Notes under the pieces: model-generated
Told to the model about the DNA's origin: nothing
Databases searched by the model: none
What the model saw: only the letters and a program-made list of their open reading frames with translations
DNA from: JAYEHL01 sp041653935
Lineage (GTDB): Bacteria; Chloroflexota; Dehalococcoidia; E44-bin15
Assembly: GCA_041653935.1 (NCBI GenBank)
Contig: JBAZEO010000005.1
Span: 23,774-87,773, forward strand
Direction of reading: 5' to 3'
DNA length: 64,000 bases
Shown: piece by piece, positions 52,282 through 60,435 of the stretch
Layout: the number at the start of each line of letters is the position of its first letter
Position numbering within the stretch: the first letter of the stretch is position 1
Position numbers and translations under genes: made by a program

Positions 52282-52656
52282 ATGAAACAGCAGAATGTAA
52301 TGTATTTTACCGACAAGGAAGAAGAGTTTGTGAATCTCCTTATTGAGATCGGCACCAGGAAAAATGTAGCGAAAATACTGGTGTTTCTTGCGAACACTCC
52401 GAAAGCATCAGCCCGGACAATCGAGCGCGGTGTCGATATGCGCCAGCCCGAGGTGAGCATAGCGATGAAATCCCTGACGGATATGGGATGGATCAGCAGT
52501 CGCGAGAGTTCATCTGAGCGCAAAGGCAGACCAATGAAAATCTACGAACTGGCAAAACCCATGAATGAAATTATTGAAATTATCGAGAACGAGAAGAAGG
52601 CTGAAGCGAAGAATCAGCTTGCTCTCGTTCAGAAGTTACGGGCTCATACCACCTGA
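52282..52656 (+). CDS. Winged-helix transcriptional regulator (TrmB/MarR-like)
   Basis: 124 aa from ATG 52282, with GGTG six bases upstream; ATG 52270 or TTG 52246 would add residues. The central winged helix is KILVFLANTPKASARTIERG followed by MRQPEVSIAMKSLTDMGWI, then wing GRPMKIYELA and a C-terminal charged helix (IIEIIENEKKAEAKN) suitable for dimerisation. It resembles archaeal regulators of the TrmB/MarR-like group. A TATA-like TGCTATAAAAATAATAAAA stands upstream. The target is unknown; it may relate to the adjacent integrated element or to the lost transporter. Confidence 0.8.
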   Translation: MKQQNVMYFTDKEEEFVNLLIEIGTRKNVAKILVFLANTPKASARTIERGVDMRQPEVSIAMKSLTDMGWISSRESSSERKGRPMKIYELAKPMNEIIEIIENEKKAEAKNQLALVQKLRAHTT

Positions 52657-53396
52657 AATTCTCGAAAAAACCCTACATCTCCCGGTCTATTTCAATCCAT
52701 TTATTTTTATAATATATACCTCCAAAAAGAAGCCTCGCCAATGCCCATGCAATCGACTTTCTCCTTTGAGATGGGCAAAAGTGTTCGGCAAAAATTCACT
52801 TCGCTTTAAAGGGCTTTGGCAGTCAATGGGTGACATCGTTTCCTGCCGTATTTTGGCAAACGGAGCCAGAATTGAGGGTATTTTTCGGCACTAACCGATC
52901 CGGGCGTTTTACGGGGTTTTTGAGGATGTCAGGAATGCGGCGGGAGGGAATCGGAGCCCAATTTGGGCTTATTTTGGAGTGTAGGTATTACCTCCGGTAA
53001 TAGGGGCTTTTTAGAGAGGGGGTAATAAGAGACCTGGTGGGGAAAAGCGGGGGTGGAACCGTAGGGATTCAGGTTCCGGACGGTTTTTTAGATTTCTCCT
53101 TGTCGGACCGGCGGAGGTTTCCGGTCTTTTTGTTTTTACTTCAGAGGGGTTTCAAGAATTCCGGTAGAACCCGGGGGACCGTAAGTGATAAGTGAAAAGC
53201 GGAAATGGAGTTGTCGCGAATGTGTGCTTTGCCCTGAGTACCAGATGAGGGGTGATGCCACAACGCTGCCGGGCTGCATCTGCATTACGGATCACGCACT
53301 CCCATGCATCATACCCGCGACTGAGTTATTGAACGTTGGACATGTGCTCAGTACACAGTGACGAACATTCGCCTAATGAATATAAGTGAAAATGAA
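52657..53396. other. Long gene-free spacer, probable left edge of the integrated element
   Basis: 740 bases without a credible gene. Contains the palindrome TATTACCtccGGTAATA at 52986-53002 and a half-site GGTAATA at 53024-53030, matching the operators in the 56.5 kb tandem repeats. GC-rich G-runs at 53035-53060 are followed by T-rich stretches near 53085 and 53130. An attachment site may lie here but no repeat of the integrase-side flank was found by eye. Confidence 0.45.
52986..53002. promoter_or_regulatory. Operator-like palindrome TATTACC-N3-GGTAATA
   Basis: A perfect 7-bp inverted repeat with a 3-base spacer. The same arms and spacing occur three times in the tandem repeats at 56561, 56687 and 56813. 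This suggests one regulator acts at both places and that this stretch belongs to the same element. Confidence 0.55.
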
Positions 53397-54344
53397 TCAA
53401 TTTCTTTCTTTGTTAATTTCCCGTTGATAACAACAATTGGTAATGGGTTTTAAAATATCCAAAATTGGCTCAAATTGGATATCAGACCCCATAAGGATCA
53501 ACTGCCCATCATTAAAATTATCCTTAAGGGATTCTGCGATAAGGATTTTTTTCATCGTGTCGAGACGAGAGAATGGACTTTCGAGGATGAGCGGCAGATC
53601 ACATTTTGTAGATTTTCTTATTACCGTTAAAAGTGAGAGCCAAAGGAGCATCAGATCCCCTCCTGATATCTCGGGTAAAACATTGTAATCATCACGTTTT
53701 AATTGAAAAATACCATTTTCTTCGAATTCTATCGTAAATTCAACGTTTTGATATTTATCCCTGACACTTTTTATTACCGCCTCTGAAATCATTTCCTTTA
53801 ACTTCTCGTTCGGAACGTTTGAAAACTTAAACAATAAGCGGAGTAAATTTTCTATTAAATCCCACGGGTCATCTTTACAATTCCAAAAAGATAATGGCGT
53901 TAAAATACATGGCATATTTTTTTCAAATATGACCCACCGGTTTTCTTTAAATTCTTTATCTGTATGTAAGTCGAATACATGGGAAATAATTCCATTCTGT
54001 TTGGTATATACAAATTTTCTCTGTCTCATCAGTTTTAGATCTGAATTTTTATCTGAAAGGAAAATCTGGACGGAGACTTCTGCATCCTGACGATTTCTTA
54101 AGGATTTTAACGCTTGTTTGTTTAAGAGAGAAATTTCCAGTTTGGATCTTTTCAGGTCTGTATATTTAAAGACCCATTGCAGTGCATACGCAATAGTTGT
54201 TTTACCAGAACCGCACGGTCCTACGATAAGATTTACAAATTTTTCAGAGGAATACCCCAGAATAATTTCATTTTTTCCAAAAAATGATTTAAAATTATTT
54301 AGGATAATTTTATCTATAATCAGGGATTTACAAGTCGTATCCAT
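53397..54344 (-). CDS. SMC/RecF-like AAA ATPase
   Basis: 315 aa from ATG 54344 (MDTTCKSLIIDKIILNNF), with AGGA upstream; GTG 54365 is an alternative. N-terminal SMC-like NNFKSFFGKNEI and Walker A GPCGSGKTT; C-terminal ABC signature region ISGGDLMLLWLSL and Walker B LPLILESPFSRLD. There is no long coiled coil, so it is a compact ABC-type ATPase as in RecF, OLD or defence-linked families. The DNA is notably AT-rich compared with the host genes, indicating transfer. It is transcribed towards the gene-free spacer; no partner nuclease is adjacent. Confidence 0.75.
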   Translation of the reverse strand: MDTTCKSLIIDKIILNNFKSFFGKNEIILGYSSEKFVNLIVGPCGSGKTTIAYALQWVFKYTDLKRSKLEISLLNKQALKSLRNRQDAEVSVQIFLSDKNSDLKLMRQRKFVYTKQNGIISHVFDLHTDKEFKENRWVIFEKNMPCILTPLSFWNCKDDPWDLIENLLRLLFKFSNVPNEKLKEMISEAVIKSVRDKYQNVEFTIEFEENGIFQLKRDDYNVLPEISGGDLMLLWLSLLTVIRKSTKCDLPLILESPFSRLDTMKKILIAESLKDNFNDGQLILMGSDIQFEPILDILKPITNCCYQREINKERN

Positions 54345-54725
54345 AATTCCTGATAACCTTATCACCTTATAATGAGACTGGTTTTTTGATTCTTTCTTTA
54401 TCCTTGAATATACCCGTTGGAGTATTCATTTTTTAAAAATGAGTAGACGTTAACTCGTATGAGTTCGTAGTCCCAAGTCATATTTCTTAATTATTAAAAT
54501 ACTCTCAGTGTATATAGATCTACCGGTTTGATCTCGTATTTCATAGAACCGGGCTCATAACACCACGGAAAAAAAGAGGGATCGGGATAGTTACAAAATC
54601 AAAGAAATTGTTGCACGACTAGCCCGTAGATATAGGCTAAAAAAAACCTAATTTTTCTCCTGTTCATTTCTCTCACAATACTCTTTCTCCCCAACATAGA
54701 ACAGCACCGGTGAAAATCCCCGATC
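54345..54725. other. Spacer between ATPase and membrane-protein block
   Basis: About 380 bases, AT-rich, without a gene. The right half contains the 3' region of the leftward membrane-protein block and the left half the presumed promoter of the ATPase gene (TTATATATACACTG-like sequence on the minus strand near 54507-54520, from plus-strand CAGTGTATATAG). Confidence 0.4.
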
Positions 54726-55319
54726 TCACGGCACAGTCGTCGTCAGCACCCCAACAATCTCCTGCGCCATGCCCGGATCCAGAACCTTCGTGATCACGAG
54801 TCCGACAATCGCGATAACCAGCGCCCAAATCACCTTCATCACCTGCTCATTTTTCCCAAAAGCATCAACCACCGCATGAGCATTCGCCTGCATCCCCCGC
54901 TGGATCAGTTTCGGCAGGAACACAAACAACGGCAGGAAAACAATCATCGCCAGGATGAATGCAAGGGCGATCCCGGTTCTTCCCGCGAGATAAATCCCCG
55001 CCGGAACTGCAAACGTACCAGCGAGTAGAGAAGCCATCCCCACTTCACCGAGCCAGAAGTAGTGCGGCTGCCGGATATAGACCGCGAGATCCTCCAGAAC
55101 GAGCCGATCCATCCGGAAGATCCCAAGAGCGTTCATCATCCCGTACCAGATCGCGTGCGTATGGTACGGATCTGCCGTCATCCCGACGAACAGCACCGCA
55201 ACCGGCACGAGCAGCAGTACGAACGGCAAGCGGGCAAAGAAAAAAACCGCAGCGAGCAGGACCCCGGTCCCGCAGATCGTGCACCGGGTCTGCCACTCGT
55301 TCTCAAACATTCTCCTCAC
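54726..55319 (-). CDS. Multi-spanning membrane protein of the integrated element
   Basis: 197 aa. At least four hydrophobic segments: CGTGVLLAAVFFFARL, PFVLLLVPVAVLFVGM, ALAFILAMIVFLPLFVFLP and VIWALVIAIVGLVITKV. There are two Cys near the N-terminus (CTICG). Not similar to a family I know. It overlaps the upstream 155-aa gene by ATGA (55316-55319) and is last in a four-gene leftward block. In archaeal virus-like elements such proteins are often virion membrane components; this is inference. Confidence 0.7.
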   Translation of the reverse strand: MRRMFENEWQTRCTICGTGVLLAAVFFFARLPFVLLLVPVAVLFVGMTADPYHTHAIWYGMMNALGIFRMDRLVLEDLAVYIRQPHYFWLGEVGMASLLAGTFAVPAGIYLAGRTGIALAFILAMIVFLPLFVFLPKLIQRGMQANAHAVVDAFGKNEQVMKVIWALVIAIVGLVITKVLDPGMAQEIVGVLTTTVP

Positions 55320-55780
55320 TCCGCAATCTTAAAGAGAAACGCCGGGCTCGTGCTGCCGCCATTCTCCGGAGAGAAATCCCGGACCCTCCCCATCTGCGCC
55401 CACTTCCTCCGACCGGTCCGGATACGGACCCTGTGGACACCCGGGGCCCTGGGATACACCACCCGCCCATCAATATCATGCATCTCGTCATAGTGCGGGA
55501 TGTCGAACCAATCCATCCAGAACCGGACACCGTGTGGCATATCCGTACCCCGGCGCATATCATTGAGCCGGATGGGTGCCAGGTTATCGTAGATGAGGTC
55601 GATAATCAGGTTCTCATCCGCCTTGTCCGGGTTCAGATCGAGTTGATAGAAAATCGGATTGCGGCTCACTTCTTCCGGGGAGAGTGGCGTGTCGGGCGTT
55701 AAGAGCAAAAGCCCGTTAAACGTGCCCCGGTACAGCCCGGTTACTCTTGCAATTGATTGCATGAGCGTTTCAGTTTCCAT
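55316..55780 (-). CDS. Unrecognised soluble protein of the integrated element
   Basis: 154 aa from ATG 55780 (METETLMQSIARVTG), with AGGAG seven bases upstream; ATG 55804 is in-frame but lacks such a site. No membrane segment or known motif; the sequence is rich in Asp, Arg and aromatic residues (WMDWFDIPHYDEMHDIDG, then RIRTGRRKWAQMGR). Start overlaps the end of the small membrane gene by 11 bases, stop overlaps the next gene by 4. The tight packing marks a co-translated module. Function unknown; a minor structural or assembly protein is possible. Confidence 0.65.
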   Translation of the reverse strand: METETLMQSIARVTGLYRGTFNGLLLLTPDTPLSPEEVSRNPIFYQLDLNPDKADENLIIDLIYDNLAPIRLNDMRRGTDMPHGVRFWMDWFDIPHYDEMHDIDGRVVYPRAPGVHRVRIRTGRRKWAQMGRVRDFSPENGGSTSPAFLFKIAE

Positions 55781-55934
55781 GATACTTCTCCTTTGTTCGT
55801 TCATGTTCGTCCCTGAGAACCCCGAACTCCTCGCACATCACGTCGTATTTGCCGATCTTCTGGTAGATGACAAACAGCGCTGGGTACAGCGGGAGCACTG
55901 CGCCGAGAACGACCGCTAATAATTCAACGTCCAT
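55770..55934 (-). CDS. Small single-span membrane protein
   Basis: 54 aa from ATG 55934 (MDVELLAVVLGAVLPLYPALFVIYQKIGKYD), preceded by GGAG at seven bases. One N-terminal membrane helix (about 5-24) is followed by a charged, probably coiled helix (CEEFGVLRDEHERTKEK). The size and layout resemble holin-like or virion anchor proteins, but no family is recognised. It lies between the 166-aa protein and the 154-aa protein. Confidence 0.6.
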   Translation of the reverse strand: MDVELLAVVLGAVLPLYPALFVIYQKIGKYDVMCEEFGVLRDEHERTKEKYHGN

Positions 55935-56017
55935 AAAAGGCTCCGTCGTGACAGAAAGCAATGAAAAGAGTGAAGACCGGGGGGTCTTCACCCTTCCCAG
56001 GTCCCGTCAAAGTAGGA

Positions 56018-56518
56018 TCAGGCGAGTGCTGCAACGCCGTCCGCCCAGGTCTCGATCCTTGTGAGGATCGCGTCATCTGAGTAGGACGACACGGTCATCG
56101 TCTCGCGGGTGAGGGTCACATTGTACAACTCGCCGTTTGCATCGTGGCACCGGATCGTTGCCGAATAGGAATCGGTTTCAGGATCATGTATGATCGTACC
56201 AACATGTGCGGCGGCAAACGGTGCGCTGCCCATAAGGATGGCAACGCCGGCATCGAAACCGGCATGGGTCTCGTACTTATCGGTAGTGGAACCGCACCGT
56301 TTCGCTTCGGCGTTTTCCCATACCAGTGCGGCGCCATATGAGCGCTTGGTAACCTCAACGGCTGCCATATTTTCACCAGTTACGGAATAGGGTGTGCATT
56401 CGAACGGGTTCGCGACGATCGTAGTGACAATCGTGTCAAACGCGGTTGCATCTGCAATCGGATCGGTAAAGGTGCGTATCGCGGACTTTACAATTGTTCT
56501 TGGAATAAAATCTCCCAT
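56018..56518 (-). CDS. Candidate structural protein (unrecognised family)
   Basis: 166 aa. Ala/Thr/Asp-rich with a beta-rich pattern: FIPRTIVKSAIRTFTDPIAD, NPFECTPYSVTG, VEVTKRSYGAALVWEN and a C-terminal NGELYNVTLTRETMTVSSY. No catalytic motif, signal peptide or membrane segment. It is the first gene downstream of the triplicated 126-bp promoter-like repeats, so it is probably expressed strongly. A hairpin TGCCTGA-N5-TCAGGCA (56534-56552) and GGAG lie in its leader. Position and composition fit a major coat-type protein of a virus-like element; this is inference. Confidence 0.6.
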   Translation of the reverse strand: MGDFIPRTIVKSAIRTFTDPIADATAFDTIVTTIVANPFECTPYSVTGENMAAVEVTKRSYGAALVWENAEAKRCGSTTDKYETHAGFDAGVAILMGSAPFAAAHVGTIIHDPETDSYSATIRCHDANGELYNVTLTRETMTVSSYSDDAILTRIETWADGVAALA

Positions 56519-56556
56519 AGTTGTGGTATCTCCTGCCTGAGGTAGTCAGGCAATAC

Positions 56557-56865
56557 CATATATTACCTATGGTAATAAATACTTTTCTAAAAATTACTAT
56601 TAGTAATAGTAATAATGGGCTGTAATCGCACCAGATTCCCCTTGTCTGAGGCAGTCTTCTGGAGAGGGTAATCAGGCAGTTTCATATATTACCTATGGTA
56701 ATAAATACTTTTCTAAAAATTACTATTGGTAATTGTTATAATGGGCTGTAATCGCACCAGATTCCCCTTGTCTGAATCAGTCTTCTGGATGGGGTAATCA
56801 GGCAGTATCATATATTACCTATGGTAATAAATACCTTATTAAGATTACTGTTGGTAATAAGCGTT
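56557..56865 (-). repeat. Tandem 126-bp repeat, two full and one partial copy
   Basis: Units begin at 56557, 56683 and 56809 (period 126). Each starts CATATATTACCTATGGTAATAA, then CTTTTCTAAAAATTACTATT-GTAAT, AATGGGCTGTAATCGC and CAGATTCCCCTTGTCTGA. The third breaks off after about 55 bases. Two palindromes per unit, TATTACC-TAT-GGTAATA and TTACT(A/G)TT(A/G)GTAA, flank an AT-rich core that on the minus strand resembles a TATA box (AAAGTATTTATTACC). Likely a triplicated promoter/operator for the 56518 operon or an iteron-type origin. Confidence 0.85.
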
Positions 56866-57114
56866 ATCGGATGCATTTGCATCCAGGTCGTGTGGGAAAT
56901 CCCAGATACACAAAATTCAGCCCGTTGCGACGATTGTACCCGTCAAAAAAGTTTAAAGGAGTTTGAGGAGCATGAGATATTCCCCCGGTCTGTTTTATTG
57001 CGTGGTTGTGATAATCTTGTCTTTCAGGCAGACTGGGGGGTTATGCTGTTTTCGCCGGTCATATTGATTTGGAGAATGTGGGAATCATTGCCCCTGCCTG
57101 CATGATATCGTCAT
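56866..57114. other. Spacer without recognised gene
   Basis: A 94-codon plus-strand frame begins inside the third repeat (56821) and has a hydrophobic start, but lacks a family match or a ribosome-binding site; I do not count it as a gene. Confidence 0.35.
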
Positions 57115-57366
57115 TCAGGCACTGCTCTTTTTCTTTGCCAGTTTCTTTGGCTTCCTCATTTTCCTGCGGGTCTCTTCTGTATGGTATTTCCCCTTCTCTG
57201 CCTCGCTTATTTTCCCCCTTGTTTCTTCGGATGTTTTATGTCCTTTCTTTACCTCGCTCATTTTTCGGCGAACGTCTGGATTCGCCATTTGTTTATTAGT
57301 AGCCTCGCTCAATTTTCTCCTTCGTTCCAGCTCCTTTATCCGATCTGCGCAAATACCCTGTGTCAT
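57115..57366 (-). CDS. NUMOD3-repeat DNA-binding protein
   Basis: 83 aa. Three NUMOD3-like repeats of the form RRKMSEx.KGx(T/H)SEETRxKISEA can be read (RRKLSEATNK, RRKMSEVKKGHKTSEETRG, KISEAEKGKYHTEETRRKM), followed by a Lys-rich tail. NUMOD3 motifs bind DNA in homing endonucleases of the GIY-YIG and HNH type. No nuclease domain is present, so it is a stand-alone DNA-binding protein or the end of a lost homing endonuclease. It lies 50 bases downstream of the kinase relic, on the same strand. Confidence 0.65.
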   Translation of the reverse strand: MTQGICADRIKELERRRKLSEATNKQMANPDVRRKMSEVKKGHKTSEETRGKISEAEKGKYHTEETRRKMRKPKKLAKKKSSA

Positions 57367-57417
57367 TTCTACCCGTTATCCCAAAACAATTGGTTGTGTA
57401 TCAAGATTTTTTCCGGT

Positions 57418-57972
57418 TTATTTTTCCCTGGTACCGGTAAACCGGTACGCTCCTTTCGGCACCACAATCTCGAATCGTGCTCCTTTGCCCGGCTCGCCGG
57501 TCTCGCGGATGGTGATGCCGGTGATTGCAAGGATCTCCCGCGAAAGGAACAGACCAAGACCGGTATGTTTACCAAACCCTTTCCGGAAAAGTTTTTTCTG
57601 GTCATCTGCGGAGATTCCCATGCCGTCATTCTCGCAGACGATCGTGAGGCTCATGTCAGATTCCTGTGATGAAACCCGGATCGTCTTCATCTGGTCACCG
57701 CCGTATCTGAGGGCGTTGTCGATCAGGTTGTAGAAGACCTTTTCGAAGAGTGGATCGGCATATACATCAGGATCAGCGGGATCAGCCTCGACATGCACTG
57801 CCCGCAGGGGAAGTGCTGCCATCGCGTTTCTGATGCTTGCGTTCACGTTCTGCCATGCGGAAGCTGAAACACCCAGATTCAGGTAGTCCTTCGTAAACGT
57901 AATTTGCTCCTCGATGGTTCTTGTTATCTTTAATATTTTTGCATAAGAAATGATGGCATTACCAATGAACAT
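57418..57972 (-). pseudogene. Relic g: histidine kinase catalytic domain without H-box
   Basis: 184-codon frame; homology begins at about residue 16 (TRTIEEQITFTKDYLNLG) and covers the second DHp helix and the entire HATPase_c domain: NLIDNALRYGG, ENDGMGIS, GFGKHTGLGLFLSRE, GEPGKGARFEIVVPKGAYRF. The His-bearing helix and any PAS domain are missing; sequence before 57930 is unrelated. The ATPase motifs look functional (only EDD has become END). It resembles region 14853/46789 kinases. It sits in the middle of the integrated element and could be a boundary of it, or a stray copy. Confidence 0.75.
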
Positions 57973-58011
57973 ATTTTCGAAAAACGTTTTGGTAAATTGA
58001 GCGCGGATTGA

Positions 58012-58145
58012 GGTTGTTGCACAGACATTTCAAATTCCACAATTGTATCAATTTGTATCGAAAATCTCGTTGGAAATTTGTCAGAACGCAAAAAATTTTT
58101 ATCATTTCTACTATTGGGTTAATCTTTTCGAGTTGTGCAACAGCC
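58012..58145. mobile_element. MITE-like element with TGTTGCACA inverted ends
   Basis: TGTTGCACA at 58015-58023 and TGTGCAACA at 58134-58142 are perfect 9-bp inverted repeats; extending them gives GGTTGTTGCACA versus GGCTGTTGCACA, 11 of 12. The ends resemble insertion-sequence termini of the GGCTGTTGCACAA kind. The 130-base interior is AT-rich and non-coding. Located between the truncated kinase relic and the helicase gene. Confidence 0.45.
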
Positions 58146-58155
58146 ACGATTGCGA

Positions 58156-58263
58156 TTTCGAATGATGGCGAACCATGAACGGCTATTTCCCTAAAAGTAG
58201 CTGGATCGATTCCTTTAAGGGACTTACGGGAAATGACAATCTATGGTTCGCCATGCTTCGAAA
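58156..58263. repeat. Imperfect 21-bp inverted repeat downstream of helicase
   Basis: TTTCGAATGATGGCGAACCA... at 58156-58176 and its near-reverse complement at 58243-58263 (19 of 21). The inner part has a second partial symmetry (CTATTTCCCTAAA and TTAAGGGACTTACGGGAAAT). The structure ends 11 bases before the helicase stop codon. It could be a second MITE, a transcription end hairpin, or a replication origin. Confidence 0.5.
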
Positions 58264-58274
58264 TTCAAAACAAG

Positions 58275-60050
58275 TCACGATTTGCCATTTTCCTTTTTCG
58301 GAAAGTCAGAATTTATACCGGGTTGGTTTTTAAGCCGGATTCCCACATAATTTTTTCTTCCCGTGGTCTTATCTTTGGTACGCTCAAAACCATGATCGCT
58401 CATTTCAAATCCGAACGAACGAACACTTTTACACTTTTCGTCCGGTGCGTTTAATTCGTGCCAAAGTTTGTATGCATTGTATAGATCCGTTGCTCCGGTC
58501 GCTGCTCCGGGTTCGATAACGCAAACATCTGCAAAGAAATCTCCCAAAAAGTCCTGCTCATCCCGGTAATTCTGGGTTGCCTGCCGTACTTCTTCAGGCT
58601 CACTAATTCCGATCTCCTGGTATTTTTTAAGTCCGGTGATCATCCACTGCATGATCCCCGGTGCTTCTGCAAGTAGTTTGTCAAGCAATTTCTTATCTCT
58701 TTCAGGTTCAGGAATGACAAATGAGAACGGGATAAGTTTTACGCGGTTCCAAATCGAGTTTGTCGTATCTGTGATCCTTGGGGCTGAGTTGAAACTCCAC
58801 CATATTTTACATTCCGGCGTAAATTCAAAATATTCCTGGAACAAGAATCGGGCTTGTATTTTATCGCCACCGCCGGTCAGCTTCTTAATGACATCTTCAT
58901 CAAGCCTTTTTCCTTTGCCAGCCTCAGTTGCTGATACAAAACGGGCTCCTCTCAGTGCTGCGAGATCATTCCGAATCCCTTCGGTCCGAGCTATACAGAG
59001 CGTGGACGATTCAACCGGCTTACCATAGTCACCCATAACTGCGAGCAGGGTATTTAAGAAAGTAGATTTGCCGTTCGCTCCTGCTCCGTGACAAAGGAAT
59101 AATGCCCGCTCCCCTGTGCGTCCTGTGAGTGAATACCCGGAGGACCGCTGGAGATAACTGATCAGGTTCTCATTCCCCTGCATGACCTGGTTAATGAATT
59201 GTAACCAGTTCGGACACTTCGCATCCGGATTATAGACAGTTCCGGTAATTTTTGTTATGTAGTCATCGCGTCGGGGCTCGGTGAAAACAAACGAATTAAG
59301 GTTTAAGGTTCCGTTCGGAAAGTTCAGCTGATCCGGGTTCGCGTCCATCCGGTCCGGTGTCATTGGTAAAGCTGATTTGGCTAATTCGGTCATTGCATCG
59401 ATCCGAGTATGCCCCTGTGATATGCCCGCCCATTTATAAAACTCAGCTCGTTCGATTGGTGTTTTAATCATTGCCGCTTCGTCTCCTATCCTGGTGGTTG
59501 TTTCCTTTGCCAGCTCCCGAACGAATAAGGATTCATCCCTTTTCCACCGTTGCCCGTCCCAAATAAACCAGCTCTTAAATGCATTGCAAAATCGTAGATC
59601 CTTCCCGAACCGCATAGTGAGCCGCTCACTATTTCCGAGATCTGATCGGGGATTTGTCGCGCAGTGCAGATTTCTAATTTTTTGCGTTTCTTCTTCCTGG
59701 TCTGATAAAAACAGGCGGTGTGAGGATTCGTTTAGAGTCCACCCCGCCGGTACTGGTTCCTGGCGTACCTCGCAAATCAGTTCCTGTACTGCCGGCTCCG
59801 ATGGCGGATGGAATAGAGGAGCACTCTTTACTTTACCTGGTGCGGCAGCTATAGCCCACGCCTCTAAAAACAGAGCAGGATCCCGAACTTTCGCAGCATC
59901 CCCGCCTACCGTCATCAGGATCTCAAAGAGCTGCTCCCTGGTCATGCGGTAATAAATGTTGCCTGGCAGTGCCTTCAGTGTTGAGTTTTGAAGGGCTCGC
60001 AGTCGTTTCGCTTCGCTCCCGTCCCCCACCAGTTCCGCCACTCGTATCAC
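58275..60050 (-). CDS. D5-family primase-helicase (SF3)
   Basis: 591 aa from GTG 60050; GTG 60041 preceded by AGGTGA is a good alternative. D5_N-type region at about 230-310 (DQLNFPNGTLNLN), then the SF3 helicase core: Walker A LCHGAGANGKSTFLNTLL (about 319-336), Walker B region LAALRGARFVSATEAGKG, motif C CKIWWSFNSAPRITDT and the Arg finger RVKLIPF. A C-terminal pox_D5-like DNA-binding region (DLYNAYKLWHEL) follows. The N-terminal 150 residues lack a visible primase active site, so priming may come from elsewhere. Typical replication protein of archaeal and bacterial mobile elements; last gene of the leftward small-gene operon. Confidence 0.9.
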   Translation of the reverse strand: MIRVAELVGDGSEAKRLRALQNSTLKALPGNIYYRMTREQLFEILMTVGGDAAKVRDPALFLEAWAIAAAPGKVKSAPLFHPPSEPAVQELICEVRQEPVPAGWTLNESSHRLFLSDQEEETQKIRNLHCATNPRSDLGNSERLTMRFGKDLRFCNAFKSWFIWDGQRWKRDESLFVRELAKETTTRIGDEAAMIKTPIERAEFYKWAGISQGHTRIDAMTELAKSALPMTPDRMDANPDQLNFPNGTLNLNSFVFTEPRRDDYITKITGTVYNPDAKCPNWLQFINQVMQGNENLISYLQRSSGYSLTGRTGERALFLCHGAGANGKSTFLNTLLAVMGDYGKPVESSTLCIARTEGIRNDLAALRGARFVSATEAGKGKRLDEDVIKKLTGGGDKIQARFLFQEYFEFTPECKIWWSFNSAPRITDTTNSIWNRVKLIPFSFVIPEPERDKKLLDKLLAEAPGIMQWMITGLKKYQEIGISEPEEVRQATQNYRDEQDFLGDFFADVCVIEPGAATGATDLYNAYKLWHELNAPDEKCKSVRSFGFEMSDHGFERTKDKTTGRKNYVGIRLKNQPGINSDFPKKENGKS

Positions 60051-60079
60051 CTTCTCCTACAAGCTCGGTGCTGCGCTGC

Positions 60080-60247
60080 TCATGCTTCCAACAATTCGGC
60101 AATTCCCTTTTGGATAAAAACATCAAGAGAAATACCGTCGATTTTTATGGTTTCCTGCGTCTTGTCGAAATCTTTCTGAACTTGCTTGCGGTATCCGGCA
60201 AACCATGAACTTGCATCACAACCCAGATACTTTTCAATCGCAATCAT
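60080..60247 (-). CDS. Small protein of the element (55 aa)
   Basis: From ATG 60247 (MIAIEKYLGCDASSWFAGYRK) to TGA at 60080; mixed-charge, probably helical, ending GISLDVFIQKGIAELLEA. Start overlaps the previous stop (ATGA at 60247-60244), supporting a real coupled gene. Family unknown. Confidence 0.6.
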   Translation of the reverse strand: MIAIEKYLGCDASSWFAGYRKQVQKDFDKTQETIKIDGISLDVFIQKGIAELLEA

Positions 60248-60435
60248 GCCCGTCTATCTCCCGATGCCAGTCGGTTCAAAAGGTGCTGTCTCACCAGTAC
60301 TACTGCATCAATTCTTTTTTTCGCCTCATTTAAGTCTCCGGAATCGAAATAAATTTTAATCTCGCCTCCTTTTCCGGGAGTGCCTATGGTTATTGAATCC
60401 GCGTGTTCGGTGCAATGGATGACAATTTCCGGCAT
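60244..60435 (-). CDS. Small protein of the element (63 aa)
   Basis: MPEIVIHCTEHADSITIGTP with a beta-rich N-terminal half and a helical C-terminal half (DLNEAKKRIDAVVLVRQHLL). Start overlaps the upstream stop by one base (TAATG), and the stop overlaps the next start (ATGA). No family recognised. Confidence 0.65.
   Translation of the reverse strand: MPEIVIHCTEHADSITIGTPGKGGEIKIYFDSGDLNEAKKRIDAVVLVRQHLLNRLASGDRRA

Noticed and set aside
56821..57105. 94-codon plus-strand frame with a hydrophobic N-terminus
   Set aside because: It begins inside the third tandem repeat, its first codons are the operator palindrome, and it has no ribosome-binding site or recognisable domain.
57959..58147. Minus-strand 62-codon frame between kinase relic and helicase
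   Set aside because: It coincides with the TGTTGCACA-ended repeat element and has no coding signature.
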